From assembly GCF_001039355.2 (NCBI RefSeq), contig NW_019775536.1, forward strand, positions 920,322 to 984,321: DNA of 64,000 nt, read 5' to 3'. Made by a program: the position numbers and the translations under genes. Below are positions 1 through 12,396 of this stretch, in pieces. The notes beneath the pieces were generated by a model. That model was not told the DNA's origin. It worked only from the letters and a program-made list of their open reading frames with translations, and did not search any database. The stretch comes from Lingula anatina (Eukaryota > Brachiopoda > Lingulata > Lingulida > Lingulidae). Position 1 is the first letter of the stretch; each line of letters begins with the position of its first letter.

Positions 1-2948
1 TACATTCCATTCTTATGGTAATGCAGACATTTGTAATGAGGCCTGGTGAATGTGAGCTGGCATCTTGCATGAAATAATAAGAGGATTACTTTTTGCTAAC
101 AAAGATCAGCTCTTATTCAAATATGTACAGCTAGGTGAGGGTAGCCATATTGGCCCTCATTGTCCCCATCATATTGTATACAAAGCTTGCATCTACTCCG
201 TACTAGAAGCTGGCTGGTTGGTGAAATTAATCCCATGTAAAAATTTGTGCAGAACAATAGAAAAATTGTCACAGGCGTAACTGGTAGAGGGTAGCTCACA
301 TGCTCAGCAATCCCAATTTTTTGCAAACTTCAGAGAATATGATATAAAGAGTAAAGGAGAAAAGCTGCAACAAGTTGATCTAAATAACAGTAACGTTACT
401 GTTCTGTTTGTATAGGATATAGATAACAGCAAGGATGACACCTCAGCAATGATTTGCCTTGTGATATGTTTACAATAAATGATAAAATATTAGGGACTTA
501 CGGACTAGCTCGAGTCAGCTATATATCACAGTGACAGTAAGCATAAACAGGGCGTGGCAACAGACAAACAACTGGGTGGAGAGCAATCTCATTTGTAATG
601 AATATCTTTCCACAGAATAATTGATTTAATTTTTTTAGGTGAGGGGGTCATACAAAGCAAAGTGTAAAGCTTGTAATGTGAAAAAACTTGAGCTAGAGTT
701 AAGTGACAGGCCACAGAAAAGTGTGACAGTATATGTATAATACTGTCACACTAATACAGAAATGAAGTCTATTAGTTAGGGGAGGGACATTCTAGGTGTA
801 CAGTACGTACATACATACACTGGGAATTGAATTGGTGTTATATAAACCATTAATGTGAGAAGTCATCTTGTTGATGGAGTATGTTCTTAAAATGTATGGT
901 CTTACTGAAAGGTAACTTGAACAATGTATAGAATGTGATAAATAGAATTTTTTGTGTAAGCAGAGTGTATTTGTGTTTGGTAGGATCATGTATACATATG
1001 ACGTATGTTGTTTGGGGTTATAAAAGGGGAAGTAGCTGTCATGAAAAAAGCTAGTTAAGGGACCATTGCCACAGATATTTGGATCGATCTATCTCCCTGG
1101 GGAGTCTCACTAAATTGCTGTCAACTTGACCGGCTTAAATGTCTCACACGCCTAGTAAAAGCTGTTAGGGGGTAATCATCTTTAACCCTAGGTGATTTGG
1201 TAGGCGTGACAGACATTTAAGCCTCTTGAGCTGATAGCAATTTAGCGTGAACCCCCAGGGAGTTAGATCGATCCAGATGGATGGATCTAAATATGGGAAC
1301 CCAGTCATAGAACACCATTTTTTCATGCTTGTTTGTGAAAAGTGTTTCTGAAGTTAAAGACAGACATATACCTTTAGGAAGCAGGTTAAATGTATTTATT
1401 TAGATCTCAGGCAGATACTACAATTATAATTCTCCATTTTTATTTTTTACTTGGCCTGGAGAAATATTGAAAGTGAATGTCTTAAGCAACTTTACTGTTG
1501 AACTTCAATTGCAACAGGAAAGAATATGACATGGATTCCATTGCCTTTGCAATTAACTCCCCCCCCCCCCCCCAGCCCCCAAGATAACAGTTTACCTGCG
1601 AAATAGTGGCATAAATAGACAGGAGGTAATACTATGCTGTTTCTAAATCAATTTATCTTTTTTCCCTAAAATTCCAAAAAGTTTTACAAGAAGGGAATGC
1701 ACTGTACTGTTACATTAACTTGTCAGAATTTTAAGGAAAGCTATATGACCCACAATAACCAGAGAATAATTCTGCAAAAGAAAATCAGAGGCCTAGTCAA
1801 ATTGTGCAATATTTCCAACTGAAATGGCAGTTCAAAGTATATATATATTTGATTACAAATTTAAAGTAAACACATTTTCTCACTTATCATTTAGCTTAAG
1901 TGCGTGTGTTATAAGTGCGTCTCCATACATTGTGAAGTTTTTATAGTTCTTCAGATATGATATCATGAACAAGCAAACATTCTCCTGATAATTCTGTTTT
2001 GCAGCTTTTTAAGTTGTATATCATATGAGATTTACTTTGGGGTCATTCAGAATGCTGAGTGCTAGCTGGTCCACGGCCTAAATATGGTGGACCTACATGA
2101 AAGGAAGACGGCTTAATCCTGCAATGGTCTCTCTGCCTCTTTCACGCCTCCGAACACATTGTCCCTGCAGGGGCACAGTAATTAAATCTCGTCTCAATTC
2201 GACCAGTTTTGAATTAAAGATTGAATGAAATTAAGGCAACTCTTAAGCAGGTAGGGGTGCTGTTCGGGTCATAAATATCTTCATTATTTATTCTAGATCT
2301 TATATATTTGTGAGACTTTGTGAAGAACAAGTCGGCATGCATTGAATGGGTTTAGATTGATCGCATGGTTGTGGAGTTTATGGCAACCCAGCTTTAAGTT
2401 TTCAATATTCCCCTGTCACGAAGAACTGTGAGACAGTAGAAATATATGTGGAGCTTGAGAAGGGTTATTGTTAACATCCTATGGACAATAGACTGTCACG
2501 TACCTTGTTCAGGTTTTGATATAAAGAGGAGCTTAGTTTGAAAAAACATTTACTCACATGTTTTGTAAGACCCGTTGAGATGTTTTGCTCTTATATGTTT
2601 GGTTATTCAGTAAGCTAGGCACTGTTATTTTGTGTTGTTGTTATTCAGTGAGCTGTTCTAGGCATTGATAGCAGATAAATCAAACGGATATCTTAATGTA
2701 CTAGGGTGTCTCTTTTGTAAATGTTAACAAGGACCTCAGTCGATCTTCAACTTCCATGTTAATTTTTTTTTGTTTTGTTTTGTTTTTTTAATGATACTGC
2801 AATCATAACACCTAAACAAAGTTATTCTTTAACTTGCTGAAAAACAGTTTAACTGAAGTCCTCTTGTCAAAAAGAATTTTATGGTGACTGTAAATGTAAT
2901 AATAATGATTATGATAAGTGAAATAAGTCTGGATCTTTCTCTTTCCAG
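1..2948 (+). other. Intron upstream of the first visible filamin exon
   Basis: No exon with filamin-like coding is visible here. The stretch holds a MITE-like palindrome near 1060-1305 and a poly-C run at about 1559-1573. The exon for the first half of CH2 must lie further upstream, because the exon at 2949 starts one base before a codon boundary. Confidence 0.6.
1060..1305 (+). mobile_element. MITE family A, copy 1
   Basis: An imperfect palindrome of about 240 bp. Its left arm carries GATCGATCTAT and a GGGGAGTCTCACTA motif; its right arm carries the diverged reverse complement (TAGCGTGAACCCCCAGGGAGT). Related copies lie near 8590, 34123, 39355 and 51413. No coding potential; probably a non-autonomous DNA transposon. 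Confidence 0.7.
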
Positions 2949-3014
2949 TGCATTGCTGGAGTATTGTAAACCAGGACTGTTCACAAACTGGAGGAACCTG
3001 CCGCGCTATGAGGG
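2949..3014 (+). CDS. jbug: Filamin exon 1 of window: CH2 core (copy 1)
   Basis: Acceptor TTTCCAG, donor GTAGGT. It starts with one base completing a codon, then reads ALLEYCKPGLFTNWRNL, which aligns with the filamin CH2 segment ALVDSCAPGLCPDW. It ends with two bases (GG) that join the first C of the exon at 11867 to give Gly. Length 66 bp, an in-frame unit. The same exon recurs unchanged at 4527. Confidence 0.9.
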
Positions 3015-6000
3015 GTAGGTGGTCTGCTGTGATGAGTGTGCTTGGTGTTACAGTGTGTTAAATGTGTTATTAAATGTGCTACATATGACAGTGTGTTAAA
3101 TGTGTTTTTAAATGTGCTAGGTGGGACAGTATGTTAAATGTGTTATTGAATGTGCTAGGTGTGACAGTGTGTTAAATGTGTTATTAAATGTGCTAGGTGT
3201 GACAGTGTGTTAAATGTGTTATTGAATGTGCTACATGTGACAGTGTGTTAAATGTGTTATTAAATGTGCTATGTGTGACAGTGTGTTAAATGTGTTATGT
3301 GTGACAGTGTGTTAAATGTGTTATTGAATGTGCTAGGTGTGACAGTGTTTTAAATGTGTTGTTAAATTTGCTAGGCATGACATTGTATTAGATGTAGCAG
3401 TGTAATAGATGTGAAAGTGTGTTAGCTGAGACAATGTGTTACATGTGGCAGTGCATTAGATGAGAAAATGCATTAGATATGACAGTATGTGATATTTGGC
3501 AGTGTATTAATTGTGACAGTGTGTTAACAATCATAACAAGATAGCTATGAGCCTTGATGCAAACTAAGGTTTAGTTTGAGTCATTGTGTGTAATTTTGTA
3601 TGTAGCATTACACTTCTGTTTGTCATGAATTTTGTGAAGCATTAAGCGAATAATCAGTGGATGAAGTAATATGGTTGGAAGGTGAAGCATTCTTGCTCTT
3701 CACTGTAGAGCTGGTATTGTAGTGAAGACATTGTGAGGTAGTCAGTCAACCCTGGCAGCTATGGAGTGGGGTGCATACTGATGTGATACTGTGACATGGT
3801 GTTGGTTCACTTTGATAACAAGATAGATATGTTATATCACTAGAACAGGTGTCCACCCAAATGATACACACAGAGAGAAAATAACCTTCTTTAATAGAAC
3901 TGTGGTTGTTCATTTGTTTTATTGAATTATTAGGCATAGAGTTTTGATTTTGCATTTTGTAAATTGAAATCGCATTCAAAATGAGATCATTTCTTTGTGT
4001 TTGATTGATTTATTTAAAAAGATATAATATTTGTTTCTGTAAGAAAAGTTCCTATATGTTATATGTTAATATATGAAAGTGGGATTAAGAATGGACCGGC
4101 TACATTTTCTCATATGCTTTGTTNCATTTACTCACATGTTTTGTAAGACCCGTTGAGATGTTTTGCTCTTATATGTTTGGTTATTTAGTAAGCTAGGCAC
4201 TGTTATTTTGTGTTGTTGTTATTCAGTGAGCTGTTCTAGGCATTGATAGCAGATAAATCAAACGGATATCTTAATGTACTAGGGTGTCTCTTTTGTAAAT
4301 GTTAACAAGGACCTCAGTCGATCTTCAACTTCCATGTTAATTTTTTTTTGTTTTGTTTTGTTTTTTTAATGATACTGCAATCATAACACCTAAACAAAGT
4401 TATTCTTTAACTTGCTGAAAAACAGTTTAACTGAAGTCCTCTTGTCAAAAAGAATTTTATGGTGACTGTAAATGTAATAATAATGATTATGATAAGTGAA
4501 ATAAGTCTGGATCTTTCTCTTTCCAGTGCATTGCTGGAGTATTGTAAACCAGGACTGTTCACAAACTGGAGGAACCTGCCGCGCTATGAGGGGTAGGTGG
4601 TCTGCTGTGATGAGTGTGCTTGGTGTTACAGTGTGTTAAATGTGTTATTAAATGTGCTACATATGACAGTGTGTTAAATGTGTTTTTAAATGTGCTAGGT
4701 GGGACAGTATGTTAAATGTGTTATTGAATGTGCTAGGTGTGACAGTGTGTTAAATGTGTTATTAAATGTGCTAGGTGTGACAGTGTGTTAAATGTGTTAT
4801 TGAATGTGCTACATGTGACAGTGTGTTAAATGTGTTATTAAATGTGCTACATGTGACAGTGTGTTAAATGTGTTATTGAATGTGCTACATGTGACAGTGT
4901 GTTAAATGTGTTATTAAATGTGCTACGTGTGACAGTGTGTTAAATGTGTTATTGAATGTGCTAGGTGTGACAATGTTTTAAATGTGTTGTTAAATTTACT
5001 AGGCATGACATTGTATTAGATGTAGCAGTGTAATAGATGTGAAAGTGTGTTAGGTGAGACAATGTGTTACATGTGGCAGTGCATTAGATGAGAAAATGCA
5101 TTAGATGTGACAGTATATGATATTTGGCAGTGTATTAATTGTGACAGTGTGTTAACAATCATAACAAGATAGCTATGAGCCTTGATACAAACTAAGGTTT
5201 AGTTTGAGTCATTATGTGTAATTTTATATGTAGCATTACACTTCTGTTTGTCATGAATTTTGTGAAGCATTAAGTGAATAATCAGTGGATGAAGTAATAT
5301 GTTTCGAAGGTGAAGCATTCCTGCTCTTCACTGTAGAGCTGGTATTGTAGTGAAGACATTGTGAGGTAGTCAGTCAACCCTGGCAGCTATGGAGTGGCGT
5401 GCATACTGATGTGATACTGTGACATGGTGTTGGTTCACTTTGATAACAAGATAGATATGTTATATCACTAGAACAGGTGTCCACCCAAATGATACACACA
5501 CAGAGAAAATAACCTTCTTTAATAGAACTGTGGTTGTTCATTTGTTTTATTGAATTATTAGGCATAGAGTTTTGATTTTGCATTTTGTAAATTGAAATCG
5601 CATTCAAAATGAGATCATTTCTTTGTGTTTGATTGATTTATTTAGAATATATAATATTTGTTTCTGTAAGAAAAGTTCCTATATGTTATATGTTAATATA
5701 TGAAAGTGGGATTAAGAATGGACCGGCTACATTTTCTCATATGCTTTGTTAAAGAAATATGTTATCAGGCCACCATTATTACAGTACTGTTTGTGTCTTG
5801 GTCAAAAGTTTTTGTCTTATTTTACAGCAAGTAATGGGCAAAGCTTTGGTGGTATGGAATAAGATGGTTTGTTTTTAATGCATATATATTATAGCAGTAT
5901 TTTTCTTTTTGGAGAAATTAAAATCTGAATGTCCCATTATAGTTCAGTTTGACACAGTTTATTTTCACATAAAACACCACAGGTGTAATTTTTCCCTCTT

Positions 6001-7871
6001 TCTCATCCAGGATATGACTATCTAATGGTAAACCAAGAGAAAGTCCTGTCAGCTGGTGTACCAAAGTCATGCTTTGTCCACATTAATAAATGCTATTTTG
6101 CTGTGGTTAACCTCAGCAGCAAATGACATGATCTTTGCCATCAGTTATCAGTTTGGGGGTCACAGACTACACTGTTATCAAGTCATAAAACAATGATAGA
6201 ACTCCTAGTTTTTACAGTTGCTGCATTGCCAGAGGGAATATATGAAATGTGACTTCTAATTATGGTGGTGTACAAATGCCCTGCCCCATGGACTAGATGA
6301 GACTGTGTTTATATATCATTTGTATTTTTTACAAAGTCTGTCAAAAATAACTGCAAAGAAAGAAGACAAAGTGCAAAGGCTGAATATTATACACACTGAT
6401 TGTCAGGCACTGATAGTAGCACCTACAGTACCATCATGTCAGGAACAGGTGCCTATAATATATTTCTAAATCATAAGGATCACTGTCAGTGAAATGAATA
6501 AAAATGAACACACGTCATAGGGTATGTTATAAAGGATTGTATCTTGCTTTTCTCTTCCTTTTTTTTTCTGAAAAAAAAAACTTAAAATGGTTCTAAAAAG
6601 GAAAATGAGAAAAATTAAAGTGCATGAGATTTTCCTCCTTTCAAAACATATTCTGTTCCCATCTCTGGTTATACAGTAATGTTAAACATTTACTTCATTT
6701 ATACCACAAACCTGGAATATGGCTGAAAGCTAAGTTTATAGCCTTTTTTTATGTTTTTGATAAATGGATAACAAGATGACAAGTTATAACACCTCTAGTT
6801 TATTGATGTCTCTCTGTCATGATATCTTGATGTCTGTAGACTCTGAGATTGAGCATATCACACAAGAAAAGAAAACAGGATATTATGTCTGTCAGGTGTA
6901 GCACTATTTTATTCTTAAAACTTGAATTATATGTTCAGTAAACTTGAGTAATGACTTGAAAACTTCACCATTTTTTCTAGAGATAGATATTGTATCCAAA
7001 CTTCCCTTGCCATCAGTAGGAAGAGGACTGTCATACATAACAAGCAGTCTAGTGTTAACAGCCTTGACTTTTTTTTTATAGACCGTTTTATCATCAACTT
7101 TGAATATGTTGATGTGTTACAATGTTGTTAGCCAGATGGCCTTGTGGTCATAGTGTCCTTCCTTGGAGCAGGAGAACATGGGTTCACCCTGTCTGGGGAC
7201 TAATACCAGTCCTTCATAAACACTTAACAGTACCTGCTGTCTCCTAGCTGTTGGCACTTGGTACATAGGGATTGAATCAGGTGTAAAGTTCCTGGCCTCG
7301 CAGTGAAAGATATTGTTCATATGCTAGATTTTAGTGCCTCATAAAGCAGCTTGGCTGTATCCACCCAGTCTGTATCAGGGCCAGAAATGACCAGGCATCT
7401 AATGTAAACCACACTGATATGTGGAGTGCAGAATATGGAGAGCAAGAACTGAACATTACTTTGTTGTTAATGACTGGTTGTGTTAGTGTGTTGATGTTGA
7501 TGTGGACTGGTTGTGTTAATGTTATTAATGACTGGTTGTGTTAGTGTGTTGATGTTTTTGTGGATTGGTTGTGTTGTTATGGACTGGTTGTGTTAGTGTT
7601 GTTATGTGGACTGGTTGTGTTAGTGTGTTGATGTTGTTGTGGCTTGGTTGTGTTGTTATGGACTGGTTGTGTTAGTGTTGTTATGTGGACTGGTTGTGTT
7701 AGAGTGTTGAACTGATTGAACTATATTTTGTTGTGAAATGGGTGTGTTTTAATTTAAATGTAAATATGCACTAATAATAAAAGCCATTATAGCATTTGTA
7801 TATTTTCAATGTTTTTTCCTGTCAGGTCTGATGAGGATAGAGCTTACCAAATACGGTATACCAGTATATGT

Positions 7872-7905
<34 letters not shown>

Positions 7906-10900
7906 ACATCAATTTGTAGTTTGAATATTGTATCTGTAAACTTCTCCACTTTTGTCTATCAGTTTTATCAGTCCCGATTATAATAATACATTTATCAATA
8001 ATTCAAAATTAACAAATGCCACATTCCCCAAAGTAAAGGACAGTTATCATTAATTTCTCTATATGTTTTCATTGGGGAGTATTTTTCACATTGTCAAGAT
8101 AAAATTGAAGCTTTATAATTGAACTAGACAACCCGCTGTGTAAAGTGGAGAAATGTACAGTGTATCTAGACTAAAGCATATGTGATGTCAGCTTCAAACC
8201 CCCCTCATGCTTGGCAAATGGCAGCTACAGGTCAGCCATGACAACCAGGTGCTGAAGTGGTCCGTTTGCTAGGAAATCCATGTCAGTAGGGCAGAGATTC
8301 ATTGTATCAGTTCAATTGAAAAGTTTTAATCTGTTGACTTGGGGCTCGTTCTCAATGAAACTGTTGGCCTAGGGAGGTCAATCGAAGTCCACAGGACTCT
8401 TGCTGAATGCAACCAGATAAAGAGATTAACATGCTTCTTCTTGGCAATGGATAGAATACAAAAATCCTGGTGATTATACAAGTACGTTGGAAACAAGAGG
8501 TGGCATGTTAATCTGATTGCATTCAGCAAGACCCCAACAGAGTTGGATTGATCTATACAGACCAATAGTTTTATTGGGAATGAGCCTTAGGGTGCTTTCC
8601 CAGAGATTTTGATCGACCTAACTCCCTGGGGGTTCACGCTAAATTGCAGTCAGCCGAGCGGGCACCATAGTTAAATACCCCCTTACAGCTTTTAGTAGGC
8701 GGGACAGACGCTTAAGCCGGCCAAGCTGACAGTAATCTAGTGAGACTCCCCACAGGGATAGATTGATCTAAAAATCTATGGAAATGGGGTGTTAGTCAGA
8801 TAATTCTGCTGCCAATCCACTGCAGATTTGGTATAATAACTGCTTTTTAAAACAATTGAAAGTTTGTTTTTGATAGGATGAATCACACTCTATATATTGA
8901 TATGAAACAACATGTTATGCTTATGATTATGATAGATATTGAGCAGGTTACCAGAGTTTAATTAAATATTATATTGTGCAGCATCTAATAGCAATGTTAT
9001 CATGGTGTTGGTATGGCCTAAATGGCATGTGAATATATATACGATTATTTTTATGAATTTTAAAAGTCCTACATCTCATCACTATGTTGCAGGTGGTAAA
9101 AAATTAATTGATAATAATAATTGTGATTTTGTTGCCATAGTTTGAATCCGTGCTTCCCAATAATATTATACCCAGCTGCCTTATATTTGAAATCCTTTGT
9201 ACAAAAGCAGGATTTGGAGAAAGTTTGTTGCCATACATTTTACATAGCCAGCTTGTTATTTATAACATAATGTTTAATCATTGGAATGGGGATTTTATTT
9301 TTGAGTGAAGTATTTACTACTACATTGTAATTAGATGTCTTGACCCTGTTGTTTGATAAAAGCTATATGGTACAAAGGGGAGACATATTCTGGATGCTTG
9401 GGTGAATGAAACGTGATTTATGCCCATTACCATTAATGACCCTGGATTTAATACCTTGGGCTAACAAAGAGGTACTAAAATTTCTCCACTGTAAATGATG
9501 GGGATATTTTGTATATGTATACACAATATACATCATTCAGAAATTGGTTTCTGTTGCAGCTCTTAAAAGTGAAATATAAAATCATTCAGGCTAAAGATAT
9601 GAAAGTAAAATAATGATTATTAAGTGTATTACAAAGAGAAATGAATTAAAATTCAGAGGTTATATAAAATCATTTAAGTTTAAAATGTGAAAATAAACTG
9701 TTTTTCCAATTAGCATATTTAAAAGACTTTTAAATTAATATTTAGGGTTAAAATGAGAAATAGCTGAAGGGTAAAGGCTCTTGAAAAACCTCCTACTGCC
9801 TATAGATGGTAATAAGCTTACTAGGTGACTGTTCATTAGCTAGAAGAACACACCTGACTCTAATTGTCTGGTTACTGCCAGTCTCTCTTCTCCACTGTAT
9901 GTTTTACAAATAAAAGAGAAAGGTGAAGAATGAATACATCTTGGAAAATGACACATGTGATTGATATAATTCCAAAAGATGATTTAGTTGATTTACCCAC
10001 AGTGTGAAGATTTGATATTCATAGTTAAAGATCTCAGTTTACCTTTAATTTAGTATATATTGTGCAGATATTTTCTCTTCCACTGGTGTCTGGAATATTG
10101 CATAGTTTATGTTTTTACTGGGATTTTTCTTACCATTTTCCTTTATTCTATACCTAAAGAAGTGACAACAAAGATTTCACTGTGTGAGTTAAGTTGTCAC
10201 GGGAGAGTAGACACAGAAAGGTGACAGTAATATGTCCTGTAGCATGGAGAGGTGACAATAAGATGTCCTGTAGCACAGAGAGGTGACAGGTGTCACGGCA
10301 GGTCACTTGTCCCCAAGGTCAGGCCTTATGGCTACAGGGTTGACACAGTCAGGAGTTGATTGGTTTAAATATGATTACTGATGTAAATTTTCATTTTAAA
10401 ATGTAACCACTGGCATCACTCCAGGTAGTTTTCTAAATGAATGCCTCATTTAATTGTTTTCTGTTCATCTGCAGTATCAAGGATCTTTAGGTAATCAAAT
10501 GAAAATCTTAGCACCCGTAATTTTTGTATACAAAAACTGGCTTTTATAATAAAAAAAAATTGCCATTTCTTGCAGCTTGCCATTAAGGACATAGCCTTAA
10601 TGCCTTTATAGATTTCCCATCCTGTTCTTAATACTTTGATAAATGGGTTACATGTCATGTTGCCTCTAGAAATAACTGCATTTCTAAAAGGTACATGCAT
10701 TTAATGATATTTGTCACCTGCGGAAGGCTGTACTGTCTTAACCTTTTGTGCTGATGTAAGAATAGTCTGAGAGAATTCTTAACAGATACTATCATGGTTT
10801 CCTTTTCAATGTCAAACCAGTTTGTTAACCTGCTGAAAAAGCTGCCCAGCTGTTTTGAAAAGTTTTGTAAGGTAAACATGTCCCAGCTCAGTTTCTAAAA

Positions 10901-12355
10901 AGCTGTCCTCTTATGTTATAAACCTTAGGAAAATTTACCCATCTTTGGAAAGTTTCAACCTTGCGTATATACAAGGCTTGTCCCTAATGTTGTTTAAATT
11001 TGACCCAGCATAATTTTAGTTACAGATCCCTAGCTTGCTTTTTGTCATGGCCATATAATAGCCATAAAGTCTGTGGACTGTAAGGGTGCGTTCACAATGA
11101 AGCTATTGTTCAAGGTAGATCTATCCAGCTCTATGGGAACTCTCACTGAATGCTACCAGATTAACTGAATAAGGCCTCCTCAAGTAGCTAAGGGGGGATT
11201 AACTTCTGTGTGCTGCTCAAGAAGGTGCCATTCAGTTCATCTGACTGCATTCAGCAAGAGTCCCCGCAGATTTGGATTGATATACCTAGAACAGTAGTTA
11301 TATTGTGAATGTACCCCGTGAAGCCTAGGTCAGCAGGACTCCAATTGAAATGCAAGACTGCCGTTGTGGAACAGTGAACACATATTATGGGATATTGTAT
11401 CACACTGCTTTTACATTCCAGACTAGAAAAAATACATTCAGAAGGATCAAATTGTTTTTGTTTGACTGTATGTTGATGCAGTTCAAATGTGATTGATCAT
11501 TTGCTCAAAGATTGATTTCAAAGAAAGAGTAAAAGACATTTTCCCTTAGAATTGTAGAGAGGTGATTTTCAACAATCATAGGTTGAGACTTGTCCAGAAT
11601 TACAACAATTGGATCTGCTCTTATTATAAAAATGCCCCTTCTAATAATGTTTTTGTTATTTCAATAAGAAAGAATTTTTTAAAAGAAGGCATTATTCAGT
11701 GATGAAAATGCACATGTATACCTGTTCAAGCAAATAAAACAAAATTCACCTTTGCTGAATGACATGTCTAAAAATAGTTTTAAAAATGTCCTTTTGAGAA
11801 AAAGCAACATGATTTGGATTACTGTTCAGTGAATTATTGGTTTCATTTATATAATACTATTTTCAGCCTTGAGAATTGTCGCAATGCTATGGATGTGGCC
11901 AAGAAAGAGTTTGGAATCCCCATGGTGTTACGCCCTGAAGATCTGGCTAACCCTGACCTGGATGACCTGTCTGGCATGACGTACCTGTCGTACTTTATGA
12001 TGGTAGATTCTCCAGGGTATCACGCCACGCTGAGAGACACCAACAAACTGGTCGGCAGCCAGCTGGTCAACAACTTCCAGGTAATACTGACAGGAAAACT
12101 ACTTGTTTCATACCAACAAAGTTTAAAAGAAGTGAAAAACATATCTTTTTAAATTTAATTAAGATTTGTCTTTTGTTTAATTGGTTTTATGTTAGAATTT
12201 GGCTTTTTTGTCAAAAATCTTAATCTTTCTAAATAATTTTTGATTTTTACATATCTTGGTAATTGTGTTCTTAGGTATTTGCTTTTATGTAAACTCAATT
12301 GAACATTTCAAACTTAAGTGAAAATATTATTGTAACAGTTATAATAATAATAAAA

Positions 12356-12396
<41 letters not shown>

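Larger units (their letters stand above)
2547..4123 (+). repeat. Large direct duplication, copy 1 (carries filamin exon)
   Basis: 1577 bp that recur almost base for base from 4125 to 5750, ending immediately before the single N at 4124. It contains the 66-bp CH2 exon, a 38-bp minisatellite and flanking intron. Differences are scattered SNPs plus one extra and one longer minisatellite unit in copy 2, which is the level expected between alleles. Confidence 0.95.
4125..5750 (+). repeat. Large direct duplication, copy 2
   Basis: 1626-bp copy of 2547-4123, offset 1578 bp, starting immediately after the N. It is about 49 bp longer, which the minisatellite explains (ten full units against eight full plus one short). 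Most likely the other haplotype, left unmerged by the assembler. Confidence 0.95.
5751..11866 (+). other. jbug: Long intron between CH2 exons
   Basis: No exon recognised over about 6.1 kb. It holds a tRNA-derived SINE (7124-7300), a GTTGTGTTAGTG-type minisatellite (7470-7712), a (TA)n tract (about 7875-7903), a composite of MITE B and MITE A (8335-8797) and another MITE B (11084-11322). Short open frames here have no family resemblance. Confidence 0.6.

Noticed and set aside
3050-3530. Regularly spaced repeats, CRISPR-like at first glance
   Set aside because: Units are contiguous 38-bp tandem repeats with no unique spacers, in an animal intron: a minisatellite.
7117-7320. Minus-strand 67-codon open frame and a possible tRNA gene
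   Set aside because: The plus strand holds a degenerate tRNA-derived SINE; the open frame is its antisense shadow and the cloverleaf is not intact.
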